Assembly (NCBI RefSeq): GCF_020889705.1
Contig: NZ_JACMYP010000006.1
Span: 25,220 to 89,219 of the forward strand
Direction: 5' to 3'
DNA from: Bradyrhizobium altum
GTDB taxonomy: Bacteria > Pseudomonadota > Alphaproteobacteria > Rhizobiales > Xanthobacteraceae
DNA: 64,000 bases
Shown: in pieces, positions 35,630-44,497 of the stretch
Numbering within the stretch: the first letter of the stretch is position 1
How the letters are laid out: each line of letters begins with the position of its first letter
Notes under the pieces: generated by a model
What the model was told of the DNA's origin: nothing
The model's database searches: none
What the model saw: only the letters and a program-made list of their open reading frames with translations
Program-made: the position numbers and the translations under genes

Positions 35630-36850
35630 ATGGAAGATTTTTACCGCATTCGCCGTCTGCCGCCTTACGTCTTTGAAAAGGTCAACCAGGCCAAGGCGGC
35701 CGCGCGCAATGCCGGGGCCGACATCATCGACATGGGCATGGGGAACCCGGACCTGCCGACCCCGCCCCACGTCATCGAGAAGCTCAAGGAGACGCTGGGC
35801 AAGCCGCGGACCGACCGCTACTCGGCCTCGCGTGGCATCAACGGCCTGCGCAAGGCCCAGGCCGCCTATTATGCGCGCCGCTTCGGCGTCAAGCTGAACC
35901 CCGATACCCAGGTGGTTGCGACGCTCGGCTCGAAGGAGGGGTTTGCCAACGTTGCGCAGGCGATCACCGCGCCCGGTGACGTCGTGCTGTGCCCGAATCC
36001 GAGCTACCCGATCCATGCGTTCGGCTTCCTGATGGCGGGCGGCGTGATCCGCTCGGTGCCGTCGGAGCCGACGCCGCAGTTCTTCGAGGCGGTCGAACGG
36101 GCGATCCAGCATTCGATTCCGAAGCCGATCGCGCTGATCGTCTGCTATCCGTCGAATCCGACCGCCTATGTCGCGGACCTCGACTTTTACAAGGATCTCA
36201 TCGCGTTCGCGAAGAAGCACGACATCTTCATCCTGTCGGATCTCGCCTACGCGGAAGTCTATTTCGACGAGAACAACCCGCCGCCATCAGTGCTGCAGGT
36301 ACCCGGCGCGCTCGACGTCACCGTCGAATTCACCTCGATGTCGAAGACGTTCTCGATGGCCGGCTGGCGCATGGGCTTTGCGGTCGGCAATGAGCGCATC
36401 ATCGCGGCACTTGCGCGGGTCAAATCATACCTCGACTACGGCGCCTTCACGCCGGTCCAGGTGGCGGCGACCGCCGCGCTGAACGGTCCCGACGACTGCA
36501 TCCGCGAGATGCGCGACACCTACCGCAAGCGCCGCGACGCGCTGGTTGAGTCATTTGGCCGCGCCGGCTGGGACATTCCGCCGCCGCAGGCCTCGATGTT
36601 CGCCTGGGCGCCCCTGCCCAAGGCATTCGAGGCGGTCGGCAGCATGCAGTTCGCCACCCTGATGGTGGAGAAATCCGGCGTCGTGGTGTCGCCCGGCGTC
36701 GCATTCGGCGAGCATGGCGAAGGCTATGTCCGTATTGCGATGGTGGAGAACGAGCAGCGCATCCGGCAGGCCGCGCGCGGCGTGCGCCGCTTCCTTGAAA
36801 GCGGCATCGAAACGTTGCACAACGTCGTTCCTCTCGCCAACCGGCGCTAA
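35630..36850 (+). CDS. PLP-dependent aminotransferase (AlaC/LL-DAP aminotransferase-like)
   Basis: 406-residue fold-type I aminotransferase. The start MEDFYRIRRLPPYVF at 35630 matches the AlaC/YfdZ group. GNPDLPTPPHV is at about 35-45, NPSYPIHAFG in the middle, and the PLP lysine is in SMSKTFSMAGWRMGF. R in the C-terminal VRIAMVENEQRI binds the carboxylate. It lies 38 bp upstream of hom in the same direction, suggesting a role in alanine or aspartate-family amino-acid metabolism. Alanine transaminase is the likeliest reaction, but an LL-diaminopimelate or other role cannot be excluded from sequence. Confidence 0.88.
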   Translation: MEDFYRIRRLPPYVFEKVNQAKAAARNAGADIIDMGMGNPDLPTPPHVIEKLKETLGKPRTDRYSASRGINGLRKAQAAYYARRFGVKLNPDTQVVATLGSKEGFANVAQAITAPGDVVLCPNPSYPIHAFGFLMAGGVIRSVPSEPTPQFFEAVERAIQHSIPKPIALIVCYPSNPTAYVADLDFYKDLIAFAKKHDIFILSDLAYAEVYFDENNPPPSVLQVPGALDVTVEFTSMSKTFSMAGWRMGFAVGNERIIAALARVKSYLDYGAFTPVQVAATAALNGPDDCIREMRDTYRKRRDALVESFGRAGWDIPPPQASMFAWAPLPKAFEAVGSMQFATLMVEKSGVVVSPGVAFGEHGEGYVRIAMVENEQRIRQAARGVRRFLESGIETLHNVVPLANRR

Positions 36851-36888
36851 TCCTTCCAGGTTGCTTAATCTCCAGGTCCCTTAAATCC

Positions 36889-38208
36889 ATGGTCGCACCC
36901 CTGAACGTGGGCATAGCGGGGCTCGGCACCGTCGGTGCCGATGTCGTCCGCCTCATCGAAACGCAAGGACGGGCGCTGGCCGAGCGCAGCGGCCGCGGCA
37001 TCCGCGTCGTCGCGGTCACCGCGCGCTCGAAAGCCAAGAAGCGCGGCCTCGACCTGCGCGGCATCGCCTGGGCGAAGAGTCCACAGGCGTTGGCCGAAGA
37101 TCCCAATATCGACTGCTTCGTCGAGTTGATGGGCGGCGCCGGCGATCCCGCGCTCTCCGCGATCGAGACCGCGCTGAAGGCAGGCAAGTCGGTCGTGACC
37201 GCCAACAAGGCGCTGATCGCCAAGCACGGGCTGCGGCTTGCCGCCGCCGCCGAGAAGCACGGCGGCGCGTTGAACTTCGAGGCGGCGGTCGGTGCGGCGA
37301 TCCCGGTCATCAAGACGCTGCGCGAGGGCCTCGCCGGCACCAGCGTCAACCGCGTCTACGGCATCCTCAACGGCACCTGCAATTACATCCTGACCCGGAT
37401 GGAGCAGGAGGGTTTGTCGTTCGAGGAATGCCTGAAGGATGCCCAGCGGCTCGGCTACGCCGAAGCCAACCCGTCGTTCGACGTCGATGGTCACGACACC
37501 GCGCAGAAGCTTGCGATCCTGGCGAGCCTCGCTTTCGGAACCAAGGTCGCCGAAAGCGCGGTCTATGTCGAAGGCATCTCCTCGATCACGCCGGAAGACC
37601 TCAAGGCCGCCGCGGAACTCGGCTACCGCGTCAAGCTGCTCGGCGTCGCCGTGCGCACCGCAAAGGGCATTGAGCAGCGCGTGCATCCGACCATGGTGCC
37701 GAAATCATCCTCGATCGCGCAGGTGATGGGCGTCACCAACGCGGTGGCGATCGACGGCGAGGGAATTCCGCCGATCACGCTGGTCGGCCCCGGCGCCGGC
37801 GGCGGTGCGACCGCCTCGGCCGTGGTCGCCGACATCGCCGACGTCGCCCGCGGCATTCGTGCCAAGCCGTTCGGGCGTCCGGTGGAGCGGTTGCGCGACA
37901 CCTCCAAGGCGCCGATGGAACGCCATGAGGGTGGTTACTATATCCGCCTGATGGCGCGCGATCTTGCAGGCACTGCCGCAACAATCGCCACCCGGCTCGC
38001 GGAACAGAAGATATCTCTGGAGTCCATCGTGCAACGGCATCCGGATGGCGTCGATGTGAACGGTGCGGCCAAAAAACCTTCACCGGTCCCGGTCATTCTG
38101 ATTACCTACGCGACCAGCGAGGATGCGGTGCATCGTGCGCTGGCCGCGGTGCAACGCGATAAGGTCATCAGCGGCCGGCCGCAGGTGATCCGGATCGAGA
38201 AAAACTAA
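36889..38208 (+). CDS. hom: Homoserine dehydrogenase
   Basis: 439-residue NAD(P)-dependent enzyme that reduces aspartate semialdehyde to homoserine, the branch to threonine and methionine. The Rossmann start is LNVGIAGLGTVGADVVRLIE, VVTANKALIAKHG follows, GILNGTCNYILTRME is the homoserine dehydrogenase signature, and the catalytic-site region includes AQRLGYAEANPSFDVDGHDTAQKLAIL. Residues from about 355 form an ACT domain (GYYIRLMARDLAGTAATIATRLAEQKISLESIVQ), expected to sense threonine. It is followed by glpX after an 80-bp gap. Confidence 0.96.
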   Translation: MVAPLNVGIAGLGTVGADVVRLIETQGRALAERSGRGIRVVAVTARSKAKKRGLDLRGIAWAKSPQALAEDPNIDCFVELMGGAGDPALSAIETALKAGKSVVTANKALIAKHGLRLAAAAEKHGGALNFEAAVGAAIPVIKTLREGLAGTSVNRVYGILNGTCNYILTRMEQEGLSFEECLKDAQRLGYAEANPSFDVDGHDTAQKLAILASLAFGTKVAESAVYVEGISSITPEDLKAAAELGYRVKLLGVAVRTAKGIEQRVHPTMVPKSSSIAQVMGVTNAVAIDGEGIPPITLVGPGAGGGATASAVVADIADVARGIRAKPFGRPVERLRDTSKAPMERHEGGYYIRLMARDLAGTAATIATRLAEQKISLESIVQRHPDGVDVNGAAKKPSPVPVILITYATSEDAVHRALAAVQRDKVISGRPQVIRIEKN

Positions 38209-38288
38209 CGCATGACCTGAACGGGTCGGGCGTGAGACGATTGATGCGGGCAGGCTGGCCTGTCCCCCGAGGCTTAAGGAGTACGCCG

Positions 38289-39287
38289 ATGTCGACCCAT
38301 ATTTCCGTTCCGCCGCAGATGCTGCTCGAGCGCATCCTGACGCTCGAAATCGTGCGCGTGACGGAGCGCGCAGCGGTGTCGGCCGCCCGGCTGCGCGGCC
38401 ACGGCCAGGAGAAGGCCGCCGACAAGGCCGCGGTCGACGCGATGCGGCGCGAGCTCAACAAGCTGCCGATCGAGGGCACCGTCGTGATCGGCGAGGGCGA
38501 GCGCGACGAGGCGCCGATGCTGTTCATCGGCGAGAAGGTCGGCCTCAACGCCGGCCCGAAAGTTGATATCGCCGTCGACCCGCTCGAAGGCACCACGCTG
38601 TGCGCCAAGAACATGCCCGGCTCGATCGCCACCATGGCGATGGCCGATGGCGGCACGCTGCTGCACGCGCCTGACGTCTACATGCAGAAGATCGCGATCG
38701 GTCCGGGCTACGCCAAGAACGTGATCGAACTCGACGCGCCGCCGGCCGACAACGTCCGCCGGCTCGCCAAGGCCAAGGGCGTCGACCCGACCGCCATCAA
38801 CGTGCTGGTGCTCGACCGTCCGCGCCATGCCGACATCATCAACAGCGTGCGCTCGACCGGCGCTGCCGTGCAGCTGATCACCGACGGTGACGTCGCCGGC
38901 GTCATTCACTGCGCCAAGCCCGATGAGACCGGTGTCGACATGTATATCGGCACCGGCGGCGCGCCCGAGGGCGTGCTGGCAGCGGTCGCGCTGCGCTGCA
39001 TCGGCGGCCAGATGCAGTGCCGCCTGATCCTCGACACCGAGGAGAAGCGCGCGCGGGCCCACAAGATGGGCGTCACCGATCCGAAGATGATCTACGGCAT
39101 CGAGGATCTGGCGAGGGGCGACTGCCTGTTTGCCGCCACCGGCGTCACCACCGGCTCGCTGCTTTCAGGCGTGAAGTTCAAGAAGGACGTGATCGAGACC
39201 GAGACGGTCGTGATGCGCTCGGTCACCGGCACCGTGCGCTACATCAAGGCCGAACACCGCCAGCTGGAGAAGTTCCACCTGGACTGA
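38289..39287 (+). CDS. glpX: Class II fructose-1,6-bisphosphatase
   Basis: 332-residue metal-dependent FBPase of the GlpX type, used in gluconeogenesis and, in autotrophs, the Calvin cycle. GTVVIGEGERDEAPML and VDIAVDPLEGTTLCA are the metal-binding motifs, and IYIG-like GVDMYIGTGGAPEGVLAA is the sugar-phosphate site. The ATG at 38289 (MSTHISVPPQML) has AAGGAG nine bases upstream. An earlier in-frame start at 38232 adds unconserved residues. Probably in one transcription unit with the aminotransferase and hom. Confidence 0.95.
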   Translation: MSTHISVPPQMLLERILTLEIVRVTERAAVSAARLRGHGQEKAADKAAVDAMRRELNKLPIEGTVVIGEGERDEAPMLFIGEKVGLNAGPKVDIAVDPLEGTTLCAKNMPGSIATMAMADGGTLLHAPDVYMQKIAIGPGYAKNVIELDAPPADNVRRLAKAKGVDPTAINVLVLDRPRHADIINSVRSTGAAVQLITDGDVAGVIHCAKPDETGVDMYIGTGGAPEGVLAAVALRCIGGQMQCRLILDTEEKRARAHKMGVTDPKMIYGIEDLARGDCLFAATGVTTGSLLSGVKFKKDVIETETVVMRSVTGTVRYIKAEHRQLEKFHLD

Positions 39288-39304
39288 GACGAGCCCAACA
39301 GTGG

Positions 39305-39427
39305 TCGTCATTCCGGGGCGCGCGAAGCGCGAGCCCGCAATCCATAACCACGACAATGAGTATGGATTCCCCGATGCGCAATTGCGCATCTGAGGCCTGC
39401 GCCAAGCGGCGCATCCCGGAATGACGA
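39305..39427. repeat. Palindromic intergenic repeat, about 120 bp
   Basis: The outer arms TCGTCATTCCGGG (39305-39317) and CCCGGAATGACGA (39415-39427) are perfect inverse copies. Inside lie GCGCGCGAAGCGCG and a second partial palindrome (AATCCATAA and ATGGATTCC). It resembles the CGTCATTCCGGG elements repeated through Bradyrhizobium genomes. Confidence 0.85.
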
Positions 39428-39471
39428 AGAGAGAGTAACGCGATCAAGAACAACAAAAGCGGGAGGCACTC

Positions 39472-40191
39472 ATGTCCGATCTTTCCGGCGTCAAGGCACT
39501 GGTGTTCGACGTGTTCGGAACCGTGGTCGACTGGCGCACCAGCCTGATCAACGACTTCACCAAATGGGGCGAGACGCGTGGCATCAAGGCCGACTGGACC
39601 GCGCTGGTCGATGGCTGGCGCGCGGTCTACGCGGCCTCGATGGACGAGGTGCGCAAGAACCCGCAGAACGGCTATGTCATCCTCGACGCCCTGCACCGCC
39701 GCTCGCTGGAGAAGCTGGTCGCGCAGTTCGACGTCAAGGGCCTCACCGAGACCGACCTTCAGCACCTCACGCTGGGCTGGCATCGCCTGCACGGGTGGCC
39801 CGACAGCGTCGCCGGGCTGACCCGGCTGAAGACCAAATACATCATCTCGCCGCTGTCGAACGGCAACGTCGCGCTGCTCACCAACATGGCGAAGTTCGCA
39901 GGTCTCCCCTGGGACCTCGTGATGTCGGCCGAGCTGTTCGAGCACTACAAGCCCGATCCGGAAACCTATCTCGGCGCGGCAAAACTGCTCTGCCTGCCGC
40001 CGGAGCAGGTGATGATGGTGGCCGCGCATAATTACGATCTCAAGCACGCGCAGAAGCACGGCCTGAAGACGGCGTTCGTCGCGCGGCCGACCGAATACGG
40101 TCCGTTGCAGAAAGTCGATTTCGAGGCCACCTGCGCGTGGGACATCGTGGCCAAGGATTTCGGGGAAATCGCCAGCCGGATGGGTTGCTAG
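39472..40191 (+). CDS. Haloacid dehalogenase, type II (HAD superfamily)
   Basis: 239 residues. The nucleophile Asp lies in VFDVFGTVVDWRTS (about residue 13), motif II Ser in SPLSNGNVALL, motif III Lys in FEHYKPDPETY, and VAAHNYDLKHAQKHG is the last motif with Asn/Asp. These match L-2-haloacid dehalogenase-type proteins, which hydrolyse L-2-haloacids; many homologues have other phosphatase-like roles. GGGAGG precedes the ATG at 39472. It is isolated between the palindromic repeat and recJ. Confidence 0.88.
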   Translation: MSDLSGVKALVFDVFGTVVDWRTSLINDFTKWGETRGIKADWTALVDGWRAVYAASMDEVRKNPQNGYVILDALHRRSLEKLVAQFDVKGLTETDLQHLTLGWHRLHGWPDSVAGLTRLKTKYIISPLSNGNVALLTNMAKFAGLPWDLVMSAELFEHYKPDPETYLGAAKLLCLPPEQVMMVAAHNYDLKHAQKHGLKTAFVARPTEYGPLQKVDFEATCAWDIVAKDFGEIASRMGC

Positions 40192-40237
40192 AACTGGTCT
40201 GCTCGTCATCGAAGCGTTACGATTCCTTCCTGGAGGG

Positions 40238-40328
40238 TCGGTTCTGATTGGGCAGAACCGAAGCCCTGGACTTGTTTTGACGCGCTTTCGTCACGCGAAC
40301 CGCTGCCCATTTCGCTCGAAAACGCTCT
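40238..40328. repeat. Dispersed Bradyrhizobium-type repeat, copy 1
   Basis: About 91 bp closely similar to 58819-58912: tcggttctgatt, then gcgctttcgtcacgcgaacc, then ttcgctcgaaaacgctct. The copy ends 16 bp before the recJ ATG. It includes a short inverted repeat (GGTTCTG/CAGAACC). Confidence 0.8.
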
Positions 40329-40344
40329 GGCTCCAGAAGGGATC

Positions 40345-42186
40345 ATGACGCTGCACGCATCCGCACTGCCCGTCGAGGTGCCACAGGCGTTCCTCGGCGT
40401 GACGCGGTCGCTGACCGGAAAACTCTGGCGCGACCGGCTGGATGCGCGCGGGGCGGCGCGGGCGCTCGCGATCGTGCAGCGGCACAATCTGCCGGAAATG
40501 CTGGCGCGGGTGCTGGCCGGCCGCGGCGTCGCGATCGACGAGGTGGCCGACTTCCTCGACCCGACCATCCGCAAGCTGATGCCGGACCCGCACACGGTCA
40601 CCGAGATGGAGACCGCTGCCAAGCGGATCGCGGACGCCGCGGTGCACGGCGAGAAGGTCGCGATCTTCGGCGACTACGACGTCGACGGCGCGACTTCGGC
40701 GGCGTTGCTGACCTGGCATTTGCGCCATTGCGGACTGGACCCGTTGATCCACATTCCCGACCGCATCTTCGAAGGCTACGGGCCGAACGTCGACGCCGTC
40801 CGCGCGCTGGCGGCGAAGGGCGCGACGCTGCTCGTCACGGTCGATTGCGGCACCACCAGCATAGAGCCGCTGGCGGAAGCCAAGAAGCTCGGCATGTCGG
40901 TCGTGGTGATCGATCATCACCAGACCGGCGACGAGTTACCCGAGGTCGATGCGCTGGTGAATCCGAACCGGCCCGACGATCTCTCTGGTCTTGGCCATCT
41001 CGCGGCCGTCGGCCTTGTGCTGGTGACGTTGGTGGCGGTGAACCGCGAGCTACGCCAGCGCGGCTTCTGGACGGGCGAGATGCCGGAGCCCGATCTGCTC
41101 AGCGTGCTGCATCATGTCGCGCTCGGCACCGTCGCCGACGTCGCGCCGCTGATCGGGCTCAACCGGGCCTTTGTCGCAAAAGGTCTGATTGCGATGCGCC
41201 GCCGCGACCATGTCGGCCACACCGCGCTGATGGATGTGGCGCGGCTCAATGGTCCGCCGGAGGCCTGGCATCTCGGCTTCATGCTGGGGCCGCGCATCAA
41301 CGCCGGCGGCCGTATCGGGCGCGCCGATCTCGGCGTGCGGCTGCTGCTCGAAGGCGACGTTTCGGAGGCCGCGCGGATCGCGGCCGAGCTCGATCGCCTC
41401 AATGCCGAACGGCGGGTGATCGAGCAGGCGGCCGAGGCGCAGGCCGAAGCCGAAGCGCTGGCCTCGCTCGGCCTCGAGGACAAGGGCGCGGTGATCGTCA
41501 CAGCGGCGGAAGGCTGGCATCCCGGCGTGGTCGGGCTGGTCGCAGCGCGGCTGAAGGAGAAGTTCGCGCGGCCGGCCTTTGCGATCGCGCTCGAGCCAGG
41601 CGGCATCGGCACCGGATCGGGCCGCTCGATCGGCGGCGTGGATATCGGCAAGGCCGTGCGGCAGGCGGTGCATGACGGCCTGTTGATGAAAGGCGGCGGG
41701 CACGCAATGGCAGCCGGCGTCACGCTGCGCAAGGAGAAGCTCGCCGAATTCCGCGCCTACATGGAGAGCGCGCTGGCGGCCGACGTCGCCAACTCGCGTC
41801 ACGAGAACGAGCTGTTCATCGATGGCGCCGTCACTGCGCGCGCGGTGACGCCGGAATTCGCCGCGACGCTCAATCGCGCAGGACCGTTCGGTGCCGCCAA
41901 TCCCGAGCCGGTGATCGCGCTGCCGTCGCATCAGCTGGTCTATGCCGACGAGGTCGGGCAGGCGCATCTGCGGCTGCGCTTCAAGTCCGGCGACGGTTCC
42001 ATCGTCAACGGTATCGCATTCCGCTCGGTCGGACAGAAGCTCGGCAGCGCCTTGACGCAAAATCGCGGCCAGCAATTGCACGTGGCGGGCTCTCTTGCAG
42101 TCGACCGTTGGCAAGGCACCGAACGTGTGCAATTCCGTGTGCTCGACGTCGCGGTACCGGATCAGGGCCCGACGGTGATCAAATAA
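40345..42186 (+). CDS. recJ: Single-stranded-DNA-specific exonuclease RecJ
   Basis: 613-residue 5'-3' exonuclease for recombinational and mismatch repair. The DHH domain has FGDYDVDGATSAALL and VVIDHHQTGDELPEVDALVNPN. GRINAGGRIGRADLGVRLLL links to the DHHA1 domain, with GGGHAMAAGVTLRKEKL and SGRSIGGVDIGKAV. The C-terminal OB-like part includes AHLRLRFKSGDGSIVNGIAF. All metal-binding motifs are intact. It is followed by an SDR gene 18 bp downstream. Confidence 0.96.
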   Translation: MTLHASALPVEVPQAFLGVTRSLTGKLWRDRLDARGAARALAIVQRHNLPEMLARVLAGRGVAIDEVADFLDPTIRKLMPDPHTVTEMETAAKRIADAAVHGEKVAIFGDYDVDGATSAALLTWHLRHCGLDPLIHIPDRIFEGYGPNVDAVRALAAKGATLLVTVDCGTTSIEPLAEAKKLGMSVVVIDHHQTGDELPEVDALVNPNRPDDLSGLGHLAAVGLVLVTLVAVNRELRQRGFWTGEMPEPDLLSVLHHVALGTVADVAPLIGLNRAFVAKGLIAMRRRDHVGHTALMDVARLNGPPEAWHLGFMLGPRINAGGRIGRADLGVRLLLEGDVSEAARIAAELDRLNAERRVIEQAAEAQAEAEALASLGLEDKGAVIVTAAEGWHPGVVGLVAARLKEKFARPAFAIALEPGGIGTGSGRSIGGVDIGKAVRQAVHDGLLMKGGGHAMAAGVTLRKEKLAEFRAYMESALAADVANSRHENELFIDGAVTARAVTPEFAATLNRAGPFGAANPEPVIALPSHQLVYADEVGQAHLRLRFKSGDGSIVNGIAFRSVGQKLGSALTQNRGQQLHVAGSLAVDRWQGTERVQFRVLDVAVPDQGPTVIK

Positions 42187-42204
42187 GAAACGTTGGGAGT
42201 GGAC

Positions 42205-43017
42205 ATGGCAGGACAGGTTGAAGGCAAGGTCGCGCTGGTGACCGGCGGCGCGTCGGGTATCGGCGAGGCGATCGTCGAATTGTTCGCGCAGGAAGGCGCG
42301 ACGGTTGTTGCGACCGACATCGACGAGTTGAGGGGACCCGAGCTCGCCGCGCGGCTCAAGAAGGCTGGTCGCGAGGTGATTTTCCTGCCGCAGGACGTCA
42401 CCAGCGAGGAGCGCTGGATCGAGGTCATCGCTGACATCGGCAAGCGCTATGGCCGCCTCGATATCATGGTCTCCAACGCCGGCATCGGCATCGGGGCGCC
42501 TTCGATTGTCGAGATGTCGCTCGCAGACTGGCGCCGGCAAACCGCCATCAATCTCGACGGCGTATTCCTGTCGGTGAAGCATTCGCTGCCGCTGATGCGC
42601 AAGCATGGCGGCGGCTCGATCATCATGATGTCGTCGCTGGCCGGCCTGCGCGGTGCGGCGACGCTCTCCGGCTACAGCGCGACCAAAGGCGCGGTGCGGC
42701 TGTTCGCCAAGTCGATCGCGATGGAATGCGCGCAGGTCAACGACGGCATCCGTGTCAACTCCGTGCATCCCGGCATCATCGACACGCCGATCTGGGGCAA
42801 GATCCCGACAGGCGCGACGGGCGCCGGCCAGAACGCACCGATCGATCCGGAAGAGCGCGCAAGGTTCGCCACGCCGCTCGGCCGCGCCGGCCAGGCGATC
42901 GAGATTGCGCAGGGCGTGCTCTATCTCGCCTCCGATGGGTCGCGCTACGTGACCGGCACCGAGCTCGTGATCGACGGCGGCATGAATGCCGGCGGCGTGG
43001 TGCGGCAACCGAAATAG
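42205..43017 (+). CDS. SDR-family oxidoreductase
   Basis: 270-residue classical short-chain dehydrogenase. The glycine motif is VTGGASGIGEAIVE, SNAGIGIG stands for NNAG, the catalytic Ser is in IIMMSSLAG, and YSATKGAV gives Tyr-x-x-x-Lys. The end TELVIDGGMNAGG is typical. The ATG at 42205 (MAGQVEGKVALVTGG) follows GGGAGTGGAC. Cotranscription with recJ is likely from the 18-bp gap but a shared role is not apparent. Substrate not assignable. Confidence 0.88.
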   Translation: MAGQVEGKVALVTGGASGIGEAIVELFAQEGATVVATDIDELRGPELAARLKKAGREVIFLPQDVTSEERWIEVIADIGKRYGRLDIMVSNAGIGIGAPSIVEMSLADWRRQTAINLDGVFLSVKHSLPLMRKHGGGSIIMMSSLAGLRGAATLSGYSATKGAVRLFAKSIAMECAQVNDGIRVNSVHPGIIDTPIWGKIPTGATGAGQNAPIDPEERARFATPLGRAGQAIEIAQGVLYLASDGSRYVTGTELVIDGGMNAGGVVRQPK

Positions 43018-43065
43018 TCTCCGTCATTGCGAGGAGTTGAGCGGCGCATTTGCATCCCAACCGTC

Positions 43066-43187
43066 GTCGTCCCTGCGAAAGCAGGGACCCATACTCCGCG
43101 GCCGATGTTGTGAACGGGACTTGTCGTTCCAGCGGTGTGCAACAATCATCATCTGTGGTTATGGGTCCCTGGTTTCGCAGGGACGAC
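43066..43187. repeat. Palindromic intergenic repeat with 28-bp arms
   Basis: The left arm 43066-43093 and right arm 43160-43187 are inverse copies at 27 of 28 positions (GTCGTCCCTGCGAAA, then CAGGGACCCATA). It separates the convergent SDR and lytic transglycosylase genes. A Bradyrhizobium-type dispersed element. Confidence 0.85.
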
Positions 43188-43206
43188 ACGGAGTACGTGC
43201 TGCTCG

Positions 43207-44442
43207 CTAGCCACCTTGCCGTAACCGCGCCAGCACCTTGAGTCCGCCGTAACCGTCGGCGGGCAACAGGCCGGTCTTGGTCTGGAAATCCTTGATCGCC
43301 TGCATGGTGTCGTTGCCGACGCGGCCGTCGGTGCCGCCGGTGTCGAAGCCGGCCTTGGTCAGCCGCGTCTGCATCTCCTGCACCTCGGCGAGCGTCAGCG
43401 CGCGCTCCGAGCCCGGGAACGGCTGGATGAAGGGCGGCCCGCCGAGACAGCGGTCGCCGAGATGGCAGATCGCCAGCGCGTAGTTCATCGACGGATTGTA
43501 GCTCTTCACCGAATTGAAGTTCGGGCCGAGCAGGAAGGCGGGGCCGCCCGCGACCGGGATCCAGAGCTGCGCCGACGCGTTCGGTTGCGGAAACGGCTGG
43601 CCGTCGGCTCTGACGACGCCGGCGCTGGCCCAGGCTGCATAGGTGCGGCTGCCGCCGGCGCCGCCGCCCGGTGCATGAACCTCGTAGCCCCAGTGCTCGC
43701 CGCGGTGCCACTTGCCGCGATTGACGAGATATTTCGCGGTCGAGCCGAGCGCGTCGTCCGGGCGGCCGAACGGCGAGACCTTGCCGTCGCCGTCATAGTC
43801 GAACCCGACATTGAGCCAGACTTCCGGCATCCACTGCGAATGGCCCATCGCGCCGGCCCAGGAGCCGTTCATCTCCTGCGGCGTGCTCCAGCCGCGCTGC
43901 ACGATCTTCATCGCGTTGATCAGCTCGGTCTCCCAATAGGCCTTGCGGCGCGGCTCGTTCCAGGCGAGCGCCGCAAGCGAGGGAAACACCGGCGTCATGT
44001 GGTTCTGCTGCACCAGCGGATCGCCATAGGCTGATTCAACGCCCCACAGCGCGAGCAGCGTGCCGCGCTCGACGCCGAAGTCGCGCTCGATCCGCGCGAA
44101 CAGCGCCTCGTTCTTCTTCAGCGCCTCGCGGCCGTGGATGACCCGCCAGTCCGAGACGCGGCGGTTAATGTACTGCCAGATCTGCTCGTGGAATTCAGGC
44201 TGGTTGCGCATCTGCTTGAACACGCTCATGTCGGGCTCGACCCGTCCCATGCAGCGATTCCAGGTCGCCTCCGAAATGCCCTTTGCCAGTGCGCGGGCGC
44301 GAAAATTGTCGCGCCATTGGTCGAAGCCTGGAGGCGCGGCCGCCAGTGCGCCGAGCGGAGTGCCGAGGGTCACGCCTGCCGTAAGCGCCGCCTTCAGGAC
44401 GGCACGGCGGGCAGGGGATTTCAAAGAATCAGGCTGTTTCAT
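43207..44442 (-). CDS. Lytic murein transglycosylase (MltB/SltB-like) with peptidoglycan-binding domain
   Basis: 411 residues. The start MKQPDSLKSPARRAVLKAALTAGVTLG gives a signal peptide, so the protein is periplasmic. WGVESAYGDP holds the catalytic Glu, and MGHSQWMPEVWLNVGFDYDGDGK is the MltB-type substrate region. Residues about 340-405 (LTLAEVQEMQTRLTKAGFDTGGTDGRVGNDTMQAIKDFQTKTGLLPADGYG) form a peptidoglycan-binding-1 domain. It cleaves glycan strands to 1,6-anhydro-MurNAc products, the substrate of the AnmK encoded at 1348-2451, although the two genes are 40 kb apart. Confidence 0.9.
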   Translation of the reverse strand: MKQPDSLKSPARRAVLKAALTAGVTLGTPLGALAAAPPGFDQWRDNFRARALAKGISEATWNRCMGRVEPDMSVFKQMRNQPEFHEQIWQYINRRVSDWRVIHGREALKKNEALFARIERDFGVERGTLLALWGVESAYGDPLVQQNHMTPVFPSLAALAWNEPRRKAYWETELINAMKIVQRGWSTPQEMNGSWAGAMGHSQWMPEVWLNVGFDYDGDGKVSPFGRPDDALGSTAKYLVNRGKWHRGEHWGYEVHAPGGGAGGSRTYAAWASAGVVRADGQPFPQPNASAQLWIPVAGGPAFLLGPNFNSVKSYNPSMNYALAICHLGDRCLGGPPFIQPFPGSERALTLAEVQEMQTRLTKAGFDTGGTDGRVGNDTMQAIKDFQTKTGLLPADGYGGLKVLARLRQGG

Positions 44443-44497
44443 CGGGCCAGTGTAGCGGCGCCGATCGGGTGAGCCAAAAGCCACGCCGCCGCAGGAG

